The position numbers were made by a program, and so were the translations under genes. The notes under the pieces were generated by a model. That model saw nothing but the letters and a program-made list of their open reading frames with translations, searched no databases and was not told where the DNA came from. A stretch of DNA of 64,000 nucleotides from Chrysopilus asiliformis (Eukaryota > Arthropoda > Insecta > Diptera > Rhagionidae): NCBI GenBank assembly GCA_964034945.1, contig OZ035961.1, positions 46,426,184-46,490,183 of the forward strand, in the 5' to 3' direction. Shown here piece after piece: positions 36,454 to 48,199 of this stretch. The stretch's first letter is position 1. Each line of letters begins with the position of its first letter.

Positions 36454-36872
36454 ATTACAAACCAACGATTACACTCTTTTGTAATCCTTCCTCGAGCTCG
36501 CATTGTTACTCGCCGTAATCGTAATAATCATGCAGTTTGTATATTCGCCGCAAATGATTTTTGCCGCAGTTGTGGTGACGAGGAGGAGCCGGAGACCGTG
36601 AAACATTTACTCTGTGAGTGTCCAGCCCTACAAGCACGCCAATATGGGACGCTTGGGGCCAGATTTTATAGTGGCCTGACGGAGCTTGGCAACCACCAAC
36701 TCGAGAATATGCTGAGCTTCGTCAACATGTCGGGCTGGTTCAAATAGGATCAGCTAGTTTGATGAAAGGTCTTATAAGGACTGAAGACATCACAATGGGC
36801 CTGTAGGCCTCCGAGTGTAGCGCTGTGCTCACGCCTGGGCGTGCGCGGTCTTCTTAATCTAACCTAACCTTG
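36454..36872 (+). mobile_element. 5'-truncated LINE (Jockey-like), 3' end
   Basis: An open frame to the TAG at 36745-36747 encodes the C-terminus of a LINE ORF2. It contains FCRSCGDEEEPETVKHLLC followed by ECPALQARQYGTLG, the CCHC-like motif found at the ends of Jockey-group reverse-transcriptase proteins. The 3' UTR ends in TCTAACCTAACCTT, like the short-repeat tails of several insect LINEs. The reverse transcriptase itself is missing. The mariner sits immediately downstream. Confidence 0.75.
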
Positions 36873-36874
36873 TA

Positions 36875-38167
36875 ACACATGGATCAATAAGTCCCGAGAC
36901 TAACCCAGAGATGACGCTCGTAGTAAACCAGTAACCACGTCTTTCTAGAGTACTAACCTTTGCTTGAAACGTGTCAAAATTTTAAGTCGATCGGACCAGA
37001 AACAGCTGAGTTATCGAGGTTGGAGTAAAGTCGTTTTGTAGTTTGTTTAAAAAATGGAAAAAACCAAGTTTCGTGTTCTGATAAAACATTGTTTTTTAAT
37101 GGGTAAAAACACCGTGCAAGCGAAACAATGGATTGAAAAATGTTACCCGGACTCTTGTCCATCAAAAGCAACGATTTGTCGGTGGTTTGCCGAGTTTAAA
37201 CGTGGTCGTACCGACACAAATGACGCGGAACGCTCGGGTAGACCTGTGGAAGCCGTTACACCGGAAAATGTGAGTGAAGTGACAAAAATTATAATGAAAG
37301 ATCGTAAAGTGAAGCTCCGTGAGATTGCTGAGATAACACAGATATCATATGGAAGTGCATTTACTATCCTTCATGAAAAATTGAGCATGAAAAAGGTTTT
37401 TTCCAAGTGGGTGCCGCGATTGCTTTCGATGGAACAAAAACAGCAACGAGTCGATGATTCAGAAAGCTGTTTATCGCTATTTACTCGCAATAAAAAAGAT
37501 TTCTTGCGTCGTTACGTGTCCATGGACGAAACATGGATACATCACTACACTCCAGAGTCGAAGCGGCAGTCATCTGAGTGGCGCACAGCTGGCGAAAGCC
37601 GTCCGAAGCGTCCGAAAACGCAGCAGTCAGCTGGCAAAGTCATGGCGTCAGTTTTTTGGGATACGCATGGCGTGATTTTCATTGACTACCTCGAAAAAGG
37701 TAAATCGATCAACAGTGATTATTATATTGACTTGCTGGTGCGTTTGAAGGAGGAAATCGCAAAAAAACGACCGCACATGCAGAGAAAAAAAATCCTTTTT
37801 CACCAAGACAATGCACCCTGCCACAAGTCGATGAAAACAATGGCAAAATTGAACGAATTGGGCTTTCATCTGCTTCCCCACCCCCCATACTCGCCAGATT
37901 TAGCCCCCAGTGACTACTGGCTCTTTGCTGATCTTAAAAAAATGCTCCAGGGAAAAAGATTTGGCTCAAATGAGGAGGTCATCGCTGAAACTGAAGCTTA
38001 TTTTGAAGCGAAAGATAATTTTTTTTATAAACATGGTATTGAAAAATTGGAAAAGCGTTGGAACGATTGTATCACCCTAAAAGGTGATTATATTGATGAA
38101 TAAAAAAAAATTTGGCAAAAAAAATGTTGTTTTCATTGTTAGTCTCGGGACTTATTGATCCATGTGT
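36875..38167 (+). mobile_element. complete mariner transposon
   Basis: 1293 bp with perfect 30-bp inverted ends starting ACACATGGATCAATAAG, flanked by the TA target on both sides (36873-36874, 38168-38169). The size and single intronless gene are typical of mariner. Perfect ends and an open reading frame indicate a recent insertion. Confidence 0.97.
37054..38103 (+). CDS. mariner transposase, apparently intact
   Basis: 349 codons, within the usual mariner range of about 340-350. The N-terminal half holds two helix-turn-helix units (around GKNTVQAKQWIEK and VKLREIAEITQISYG) and the linker WVPRLL. The catalytic triad is complete: D158 in SMDETW, D252 in HQDNAPCH and D287 in APSDYW, with 34 residues between the second and third, the DD34D signature. 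YSPDLAP is canonical. No stop or frameshift. The linker in many relatives reads WVPHEL, so WVPRLL is a variant but is known in the family. The protein would cut and paste the flanking 30-bp ends. Confidence 0.95.
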   Translation: MEKTKFRVLIKHCFLMGKNTVQAKQWIEKCYPDSCPSKATICRWFAEFKRGRTDTNDAERSGRPVEAVTPENVSEVTKIIMKDRKVKLREIAEITQISYGSAFTILHEKLSMKKVFSKWVPRLLSMEQKQQRVDDSESCLSLFTRNKKDFLRRYVSMDETWIHHYTPESKRQSSEWRTAGESRPKRPKTQQSAGKVMASVFWDTHGVIFIDYLEKGKSINSDYYIDLLVRLKEEIAKKRPHMQRKKILFHQDNAPCHKSMKTMAKLNELGFHLLPHPPYSPDLAPSDYWLFADLKKMLQGKRFGSNEEVIAETEAYFEAKDNFFYKHGIEKLEKRWNDCITLKGDYIDE

Positions 38168-38169
38168 TA

Positions 38170-38394
38170 TATTCGCACGATCACATAGAGTTGCGCAAAT
38201 ATACTGAATATTTTCTCTATCTGCCTGGACAGGACAATAAGAACACAAACAATAGATTGAGATTCTTCGTGTTTTCGATTACATTGGCATTCGCCTTAAC
38301 AAAATTATCTAAAGATATGAATGAAAACTCAAAGCACAGTACAGATACAATCTCTTTGACGGTATTGTTGGCTGGACACAAAAGCCATCGGTAA
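38170..38394. other. short stretch between mariner and DINE-like repeat
   Basis: Nothing recognised. Confidence 0.4.
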
Positions 38395-38760
38395 AAGGAA
38401 ACAAAAGTAAAGCAAGTTTCACTGTTTTCGAGAAAATTGCGAAAAAAGTTTCATTTATATGGAGAAGGGAATGGTCCGATTTTGCCAGTTCAAGAACTTA
38501 GCATTGCCATTTACGAGAAACGCAACTGTAAATATTTCAAATCTCTAGCTCAATCCTTCCGAAAGTTATATCCACGGATATATAGACGGACAGACGACAG
38601 ATAGACAGACGGTCGGACATGCTAAAATCGAAATCTTTTGTCATCCCAAACACCCTGGTGTAGTTCATTTTCGTGTCCAGCGATTGGTTTGATACGTTCC
38701 AACTAAATCTAATATACTTCAATATGATTCTCATATAGTGTGGAGGTCCCCAATCTGGAG
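38395..38760 (+). mobile_element. DINE-like repeat, diverged copy
   Basis: It contains TTTTCGAGAAAATTGC, GTTCAAGAACTTAGCATT and a GACGGACAGACGAC tract. It is the uninterrupted counterpart of the copy at 13000-13600. Confidence 0.55.
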
Positions 38761-39466
38761 TGCAGGAACAAACTTATTGGGGTGCGAGAGCGTTTTTTTA
38801 TTTGTGGGATAGTTATAATTTTTTTTTTGATTTGTGAGATGGAGTAACGTATAAACTCAAGAACTACTGCACCAACATATACTATGTATCATGACCACGG
38901 TCTATAGTTAGGTGTGGTCGCGGTATCGGCTCCCCGTTCACCCCCTCGCCTGTTATCTTCTGAACCACTGAAGGGATTTGAATACGGTTTTCAGTGTTGG
39001 GCAGGTCAATAATAAAAGAAATTTTCCTCCACTCAAACTACTCCCCTCTACATGGTGCGAGCCCCCTCTCCTGCTGTCTCCTAAACTACGGAACGGATTT
39101 TTATACGATTTTTAGTGTTGGATAGGTTATCAGTCAAGGTAAATTTTCAACCAATCCCCTTCTCAGCTATCTCTGAAACTATTTTGTGGTTGTTCAACAT
39201 ATGTTACAACATAAATGCAAAAATCTTAAGTATCTGGCGATAAGAGAATTCGCTCTATTCCCTTTCTCCCAAGCAGATGGAAAAAATATTTGCAATTTTC
39301 TTGAAAACAGTGCGTCAAACCAAAACAAAAATTATGAACAAAAAATTATTTGAAATATAATTACTGCATAATGTTTCTATACGTCAAAATATTTTTGAAA
39401 AAAGAGGATTTTTTCATATTTAAAAATTTATTACTACCCGGGCAACGCCGGGTTCTTGCAAGCTAG
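38761..39466 (+). mobile_element. non-autonomous Helitron, 3' end recognised
   Basis: The hairpin ACCCGGGCAACGCCGGGT (39436-39453) is followed 9 bases later by CTAG and then T, the classic Helitron 3' terminus inserted before T. The 5' end is not certain and is taken as the region after the DINE-like repeat. It is non-coding. Confidence 0.65.
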
Positions 39467-40158
39467 TTTTATATATAAGTATGATAATCAATTTTGATTT
39501 ATGTAAAATCATAGTACCTCATGTATATGAAAATTAACAGATTGTCAATTGTTCAGACCCATCTGAACAAAATAGCTGAAAGGAAAGGATCAATCATAAA
39601 AACGAACCATAAAACGTTACCGGAATTGATCTCCTTTCCTCCCACGATGATGAGGTCCTAGTCAGCCATCACCAAACAGTAATATTCCCTTAATCTGAAA
39701 AGAAATGAAGACATTACCAAACAAATTAAGGAAAAAGGCCATGCGCAACTTACCAAGTTCCTCAAATAAACAAACATATTTGACAACTTCAAAACCCCAC
39801 AACAGCAATTTTTAAATCTCAACTCAACAACTCTACATCTAGCGAACCCATGAAGCAAGACGTACCGAAAAGTACTCTACTTCATTTTGTTCCCATCCCC
39901 AATCGAAAGGATCCAAATGAGGATCAATAGAACCGAGGCGATAAGCGTAAGCTCCAAACACTGGACAAGCACTTGAAAAACAGTCTCGCAGCAAAGCAGA
40001 CCAACTTAAAACAAGACCAGCCAAGTGGACCAAATTTTTAGCGAAGTCATCAAAGTCAGAAAAGGTAAACCATAGAACATCTCCAGCACATGGATAAAGT
40101 GCTAAAATTTATAAGTATTTTCCCACCAAACTTTCCACCTTCCTAAAAATTCCTATGT

Positions 40159-41720
40159 CCATAAGGTACTGGCCGAAGATTTTTCGTTGGTCCTTATGGG
40201 TTCCTCCTAATCTATAATATATCAAGTATTAAAAAAACCCAAAATTTTATTATAAAACGATTGATATTACGTATCAATCGTCTTTAATAATTTTTGGACC
40301 GATTAGGAAACTAATTTCGCATAAATTAGTTTAACTTCCACGAACCCATTTGTATTCGCAACACTCCTTTCCTACAGGAGTCGTTATTGTATCAAACCTT
40401 AAACAACACCAATAATTTATTATCAGACGATTGATATTACGTATCAATCGTCATTAATAAATTCTGGTTCAATTCGAAGATTAATTTCGAACAAATTAAT
40501 CTAACATTTTTCGAATCCATTCGCGATTCAACGCCCCTTTTTTATAAAGGAGCCGTTATCACTGATCTCAGTCAGAAGATCAATTTCGAATTCGTTTCAT
40601 AATACAGGCCTTAATTCGACACACCTTATGTTACACATAATTTGTCTCGATTAAGCCTTGTTGTTGTACGAAAAAACATTCCCTTAACTACAAGGGAATT
40701 AGCATTGAAATTCACCGTCATTGATTTCAAGCACCCTAACAATTAGCGTCCCTCTAATTCTAACCAGCCTTAGATTGGACGCGGATTAGCTCCAAGCTTA
40801 ACGACGCGGATTAGCGTCTCCCAGACCCGAGGTCGCATCTCGGTCCGGATCAATCGTTTTCTTAAAATCACGAGAATTTTTATTCTTTTTAATTTTAATT
40901 TTTATTTTTAAAAAAACATAATTTGTTGGTCGAAAGATTTATGTCAATTCCCCACTAAATTAACCACCTCGTGGTCGAAGAATTTTCACCACCAAAATTC
41001 CGTAAAAATTTACTAACAAATTTTGTGGATAAAGTTGTCCGTAGGATTGTCAAACCGTTCACCTAATTTTTCCAATCCTTTGCTCCTTTATCCATAAGTC
41101 GGTGACAGAAGAATTTTCGTTGTCACTTATGGAATTCCTAATTCATTCTCTCGCGAATCTACGATCGAAAATGTATGTAGGAATCCCATTTAATTAACAT
41201 CTACGAAATTTCAAAAATTATTATTTGTAAATCAGATCATTCATTTTAATATATTAACATAAATTCCCTGCTACGAATTCATTTCTCATATTCCATAGTA
41301 ACGCATCGTATGTGTGTTGGTTTCCAGTGCGAAGAAACCACATCGCCGGTCGAAAGGAAATTTCTCCTCCTTTCTATCGCGATCAGTCGTCTTCGATTGA
41401 TTTTTATTCTCCTTAGTCTAATTTGATCACAAACCATTGAATTCGCGTATGCCATCCATCCACGTTTCAACTAATCGAATTTAAATACGATCGTGGTCCA
41501 TTGGCTAGGACGGCACCTAGCATATTTCAGACCGGGGTTCGAATCTCAGTCGATGTGAATTATTTTCTTGAATTATATTTTTTTTATTTATTTTTTCTTT
41601 ACGTATTTTATCAATCAATTCCATTTATTTAAGCATTTTGAATTATTTATTGGCCGAACGAATTTCGCCAATCTACGAACTACAAAGAATCATCATTCTT
41701 GGCCGAAGAATCTTCGCCAA
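40159..41720 (+). promoter_or_regulatory. hairpin array in the 5' LTR
   Basis: At least thirteen short inverted repeats with 5-11 bp stems. Module A: 40257-40281 (ACGATTGAT/ATCAATCGT), 40308-40332 (AAACTAATTT/AAATTAGTTT) and 40363-40381 (ACTCCT/AGGAGT). Module B, about 170 bases later, repeats the three in order: 40426-40452, about 40480-40502 and about 40532-40555. A second class shares a CGAAGAATTTTCG-like core with changing basal stems: 40159-40199, 40925-40946, 40971-40992, 41092-41132, 41650-41671 and 41699-41720. Another hairpin lies at about 40681-40700. The paired changes between copies suggest that structure is conserved. Function unknown. Confidence 0.7.
41487..41557 (+). promoter_or_regulatory. 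tRNA-like segment in BEL 5' LTR
   Basis: TGGTCCATTGGCTAGGA resembles the D arm and A box of tRNA-Glu, with a perfect GTCC/GGAC stem. GGTTCGAATC at 41536-41545 is a perfect B box inside a T-arm-like hairpin. The acceptor stem pairs only partly and the anticodon arm is unclear, so it is not a working tRNA. It could still recruit TFIIIC. Confidence 0.55.
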
Positions 41721-42164
41721 TTTTTCATCTTTTCATTATTTTTATTAATCGGTTTTTTCCATTACAGAATAATTTCACCAATCAACATTCATTTTAATTT
41801 TAATAATATTATATTAACTAGTTAAGAATCATTAGGTTAAGTTTGTAATTAAGAAACAGTGAATACATTTTTACGAATAAAAGAACTTGTTATCAATCCT
41901 TGTCCCGGCACCCCTTTTTCAGGTTAACGATTGGTCCAGCATGCGAGTTATAAGAGACTCCAGGTAAGCTACCAAAAGTTCTAACCCGTGCTGCGACACT
42001 CCATAGTGGTCGCAACAAATGGTCCTTCGAGCCGGATATTGATAACAAGTGTATACGTGTTCTTAACTCGTTGTATTCAAGACTCTTAATTACCAAATCT
42101 TAACATAGAAAATTGACGTAAACATTCGTCACATTCTGTCTACACATACTTCCCTAATTTTAGT

Positions 42165-45100
42165 ATGCTTCCAGCCCTAATCATGGGTCAAGATAGCTCA
42201 TCCAATGAGAACACATCTACTGAGGAATCATCTCAGATAGATCCACAAGAAGCTTTAACTCAAATAAAGCTATATAAAGATTTAATTGACGAATCGTTCT
42301 CTAACTTTACCAAGGAAGGCAAAAAGCGGACAGAAACTTCCTTAAAAAACCGTCTGACCATTATCAATTCCCATTGGGACGAAATATCGTCGACTTACTT
42401 GAGCGTTCCGTCAACAGCTGATTCCAAGGCTATCAAATTGGAATGCAGTTCGTTATACGAAACCGCTCAAAGTAAATATTTCGAACTCAAGGACAAAATC
42501 GAAGAATTATTGCCCATCTACAAAAGCAATAGAGCAAATCCAAGTGGTTCAATGGAGGCACCACGATCCCCTCTGCCTCAAACCGCCAATCCATTCCCCA
42601 TGAAGCCACTTTCGTTGCCCCCCATCGAAATTCCAAAGTTCTCGGGAGAATATCATACCTGGCTCTCATTTCATGATCTATTCCGTAGCATGATTCACGA
42701 AAACCGCATTCTTTCACCTGTACATAAACTTCACTACTTGAAGTCACGATTGTCAGGTGAAGCAGAACGTCTTCTGCAACATTTTCAAATCACCGACTCT
42801 AATTACGAGTCCGCTTGGAACACTTTAGTAAAAAGGTATTCCAATAAGAAAGTCATCACGACTACCACCTTAAATCGTCTGCTAAAGCAGACAACTATAA
42901 CAATCGAAAATGCATCCAACATAAAACGATTAATGGACACCACTAACGAATGTCTGTTAACTTTGTCCGGACTGGGCATTGACACATCAACATGGGACCC
43001 TATCATAGTGCACATCATCGTACAGCATCTACCTGCTAACACGCACATGCTATGGGAATCCCGACAACAAGACAATGAGGAATTATCAACGTACCAAGAT
43101 CTGTATCGATTCTTAGACAAACGATACCGAGCCTTAGAAGCAATCCGCCAACCAACTGAGAAACAACCTTATTCGTCACCATTCAAATCAACCAAACATC
43201 AACAATCCTTTCATGCCGCGTCGACACTTGAATGTGCTGCCTGTTCTCAACAGCACCGCATCTCACAGTGCCCGAACTTTTTAAAATTGTCCATACTACG
43301 ACGACAAGATTTGGTCAAACAACATAAATTATGTTATAATTGTTTGAGCCCACAACATACAATGAGTCAATGCATCAGTCAATCAAATTGCCGTACGTGC
43401 AATAAGCGACATCATACCCTTTTACATTTATCATCATCATCCACAACTTCGTCTAATGTTTCGAAAACTAAAACCTCTACCAAATCGGCAATCAAGAATC
43501 AATCCAACAAACGTTCCAAATCTCGCGAAAATACAATGAACAAGTCGGGTTCATCGAGCGATTCAAATTCGAATTCGAGTCAATCTCGCGAAAGTTCTCC
43601 CCAACCATCAACGTCAACAAACATTCCTTCTCGCGACATAGCAAGCCACACATCGGCAAATCACAACACATGTGTGCTACTAGCAACTGCTTTGGTAAAA
43701 ATCAAATCATCAAACGGAACTCACATTGCACGAGCTCTCATTGACCAAGGCTCACAATCGTGCTTTGTCAGTGAAGCGTTAGTCCAACGTGCCCGTTTAA
43801 AAAAGACCAAACTTAACGTAGACATATCTGGAATAGGAGGAATTGGGTCAATTAAATGCAATTATAAAACAAATTTTACAATACAATCTTTATTAACGGA
43901 AATCTTTTCTTACAATGTTGACGCTCTAATTTTGTCCCGAGTCACTAAAACTCTACCTTCCGCGAAAATCCAACCGACTTGTCTCCACGATCTTAAAAAT
44001 CTTCCGCTGGCAGATCCATCGTATGCGTATCCAGGTGATATCGACATCATCCTTGGTGCCGATGTATATCCCCATATCATGCGACAAAACATAAAATTAA
44101 ATCGCACAAGATCGTTGATGGCTCAAGACACAGAGCTCGGGTGGATATTATCCGGAAAAGCCAAGATAGACGACAACGACTCTACGAATCCATCATCTCA
44201 CGTATCCATTTTCCACAGTACCACAGAAATCGAATGGAATCTCCAAAAATTCTGGGAATTGGAAGAAGTTGCCGAAAGTCCAAAAATGTCGGAAGAAGAC
44301 ATCAAATGCGAAGAAGTCTTTTCTCGCACCCATTTTCGCGATGATATTAATCGCTATGTTGTATCATTACCCTTTAAAGATGAGCATCCACCTCTAGGTA
44401 ACAGTCGAACCGTTGCCCTAAAAAGATTTTATAATTTAGAGAAAAGATTTACAAACGACACAAATTTTCATACTGAATACTCTAAGGTAATCAACGAATA
44501 CATTGATCTTAACCATGCAGAACCGATTGCACCTAACGAAATTACCCAACCAAATTCCGACTTCGATTATTATCTGCCACATCACGCAGTGATAAAAGAT
44601 TCCAGCACCACTACCAAATTACGCGTAGTTTTCGACGCATCGTCCAAAACCTCCACTGGAATCTCCTTAAACGATTGTTTATTAGTAGGACCCCGACTCC
44701 AAGACAATTTACAAACAATCCTATTACGTTGGCGTTTAAAACGAGTAGCATTTTCAGCCGACATCGAAAAGATGTACCGGCAAATTAAAATCGCACCCGA
44801 ACATAAAAAATTTCAAAAATTCTTCTGGAGAAATTCTCCTGAACAACCCATCCACACCTATCAATTAACTACTGTCTCCTTTGGAACAGCAAGTGCACCT
44901 TATTTAGCAATTAAAACATTGACACAAATTGCTAAAGATCAAGCTACCAATTTCCCTCTCGCCTCAGCAGTCACACTAACCGACTTTTATGTCGACAATT
45001 TGTTGTCAGGCGCAGATACCGTTTCAGAAACGATCAGACTACAAGATGAACTTTTAAAAATGCTGCACTCAGCAGGACTTCCACTCAAAAAATGGTCATC

Positions 45101-46705
45101 AAATTTTCCCGAAGTCCTCAACCCACTACCGCCAGAGTTCATTGAAATGCCTGAAACGATTTCCATAAACTTCGATACCACGATTAAAACGCTAGGAATG
45201 CATTGGTATCCCCATACCGACGAATTTAGTTACCGTGTAAATACCGACACAGTTCCAGAAAAACTCACCAAGAGGCAATTATTTTCCGATATTGCAAAAC
45301 TGTTCGACCCTCTGGGATGGATTGCCCCCATAATAATTATCGGTAAATTAATCATTCAAACTATCTGGTCTCGGGGAATCGATTGGGATGAAAGGGTGCC
45401 TGAATCCATCATAGAAGAATGGATAAAACATCGTAACCAATTAAAATCGTTAGAACAAATCAGAATACCGCGTTGGCTACGAACCACAAAATCCGATCCG
45501 CAAAAATACGAAATCCATGGATTCTGCGATGCATCCGAACAAGCATACGCAGCCGTAATTTATCTACGAATTATTTCTCCCAACAATCATGTCGAAACAA
45601 GATTGCTAACTTCCAAATCTAAGGTTGCACCACTAAAACCAATTACAATCCCCAGGCTCGAATTATGTTCAGCCTTTCTCCTTTCAAAATTGATGAAACA
45701 AATCAAATCGGAATTGAATTTAGAAGCGATAAATTCCTTTGCATGGTGCGACTCAACCATCGCGTTAGCATGGATTATGGGACGAGCCACAGATCGCCAA
45801 ACGTTCGTCCGAAACCGGGTAGCTGAAATCCAAGAAAATTCCCCAAACGTCAAATGGAATTATATTTCAACCAAAGTTAATCCAGCTGACTTAGCGACTC
45901 GCGGAATCTTACCCGAGTCATTAATCAAAAACGATTTATGGTGGAAAGGACCTAGCTGGCTCCTCGATTCACGACAATGGCCAAAGGAAACCAAAATCAA
46001 CGATACTGATTTAGAAACCAGGTCTCCAAAACTAGTTTCTTTAAACGCAACCATCGAACCAATCGAACTTTTCAAATTCTCATCCTACAATAAAACCATT
46101 CGCGTCACCGCTTATGTATTACGTTTCGTACATAATACAAGAATACGACAGCCACAACATATCAAAAAGAGTGGATATCTCTCGTCCGAAGAAATAAATT
46201 TCGCGACTCTATTATTGATAAAAATTTCCCAACGCACCTTCTTTAACCATGAAATCGATTACCTCATGCATTCAAAATCAATATCTAATAAATCAAAGAT
46301 CATAAATCTCAATCCATTTATCGATCAAGATAACGTATTGCGCGTAGGGGGACGTTTAGAGAATGCAGACCTGCCATTTAATTCAAAACATCCCATAATT
46401 TTACATAATGACTGTCACTTTACGAAGTTATTAATAACAAAAACCCATCTAGATTCCTTACACGGAGGAAATCAAGTCATGCTAAGTATTTTACGAACCA
46501 AATACTGGATCCTAAACGCGCGCAATACAATCAGATATATAACACACAAATGCGTCACTTGTACTAGACAACGTGCATCATGTCAGAGGCAACTAATGGG
46601 CAATCTACCGGCCATGCGTATACGTCAATCAAAACCGTTCACCCATGTCGGGATTGATTTCTGTGGTCCCTTCGATATTCGAGTATCCAAAGGTAGAGGC
46701 ACTAA
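42165..46705 (+). pseudogene. BEL/Pao Gag-Pol, 5' part up to the insertion
   Basis: An open frame from the ATG at 42165 (or 42183, MGQDSS) to the insertion at codon ~1514. Approximate order: a Gag-like region with LPPIEIPKFSGEYHTW (residues ~140-300); three zinc-knuckle-like motifs from ~356, including CYNCLSPQHTMSQC; the protease region with the Asp of LIDQGSQSCF (~526); the Pao-type reverse transcriptase with FSADIEKMYRQI and YVDN (~941), where other retroelements have YxDD; RNase H with GFCDASEQ (~1120) and AWCDST; the integrase zinc finger HLDSLHGGN...CVTC (~1427-1463); and the first catalytic Asp of integrase in GIDFCGPF (~1496). The frame then runs 46 bases into the inserted element and stops at 46749-46751. 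No other break was seen. Confidence 0.93.
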
Positions 46706-48199
46706 CAAGGAACCTTTTTCAGGTGTCCGCCTCCGATTCTCTTCGCATTGACATATGTTATAGTACTCAAAAAACTAAGCGACACGTATTTTTTTATATC
46801 TGCGGATATTCGGTTTTAAGGGGGGAAACCCCCCCTCGAAAATCCTGCGAAAAATCGATTTTTGGCCAAACCTCGGCAACTAATAGTCCGATTTAAACGA
46901 AACCAAAACGAAAAGTTTTCTTTTTGCGAGAAGAATGAAACTGCGAAAAGAAAAATTTAAAATTACTATGATAGGGTAGAGGGACCAATATTCGACCATG
47001 GTTTTTCAGCCCCCCTCCCCCCTATAATTGCCGCGCTTTAAAACTGATTACATATTTTGAAAGGCCTATCAAAACTAAAGTTTACCTGTTTTTGCATTTG
47101 ACCAGAAAAACTCAAATAATAGGGTAAGTGACCCTTTTTCCATCCCTTCAAACTAATTTTTTTACAATAAATTTTCATCCAATTGGGAAAGAACTTTCAT
47201 GAGCAAGACGTGTCTTTTATATCGACAGACATTCGAGTTTATGGCAAAATTTGGGAGGGGAGGCTTTCTGAACCGTGTGCAAGTAACGTGCACTTAAAAG
47301 CAAATTCAAAAACTGCAGCAAATACAGCACTGATTTTTGTTCTCAAGGTAATGAAGTATTCTTTCGAACGGCACTACAATCCTAAATACATATTATGCTT
47401 TTGGGTTAAAGGGTGATACAAAAGATAATTTTTTTTTTAATTTTTCTACTTTTTTATATATTTTATACTTCGGCGAAAAAAAAATCTTTTTTCTTGAGTT
47501 AAACTTACACCTAAGAAACAACATAATCAAATTACAATCACTGGTACATAACCAGTTATCTTCTCCCAGATATATAAACTTATTTCGATACTCTTGGTAT
47601 AAAAGTGGCCCAATGAGTTTGAAAATTTTATAGACTTCGCATTTAAAAAAATTTCCCAGCCACTATATGAAATTGACGGATGTTCAGAAGTTGCAGTTGT
47701 AACTTGGTTATGGTGTAAGAAGTCATTACGCTTCAAGCATTTTTTTGACGAATACCACTTTTGCTCAAAATATGAAGAATAATAAGCTTTTTTAGTTTGA
47801 TCAGTATCAATTATTGTTATCAAATAAATTAATAAAAAAATAAATTGAAATGATAAATAAAAAAAAATAATACTAGAGGCCGTTGTTTTGATTTCAAGGT
47901 TCGAAGGAAAGTTTGCAGTAGACAAAAAAAAAACTTCAATTGGATTTCGACAAAATTTTTATATTTTACATATATGAAAAAATTAACACATTTTAGACCA
48001 TAGCTCAGCAATCACAGCATCTAAAATGTTGGTTATACCAGTTTTTGAAAGCTAATCTTCTAGTTTCTTAGGAAAAAAAGAGCATCTATAAAAATGTATC
48101 GTATTGTGGATTTTTTTCGCTGAAGTATAAAATATATAAAAAAGTAGAAAATTAAAAAAAAATCTCTTTTGTATCACCCTTTAACCCAAAAGCATAATA

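Larger units (their letters stand above)
39550..42017 (+). repeat. 5' LTR of BEL element
   Basis: It contains a hairpin array (40159-41720) and a tRNA-like segment (41487-41557). AATAAA occurs near its 3' end (41875-41880), a plausible polyadenylation signal. Confidence 0.95.

Noticed and set aside
39658..41470. Short minus-strand frames in the BEL LTRs
   Set aside because: Each occurs twice because the LTR does; composition is not coding-like and the region is full of hairpins.
42803..46075. Several minus-strand frames under BEL pol
   Set aside because: Antisense shadows of a long conserved frame.
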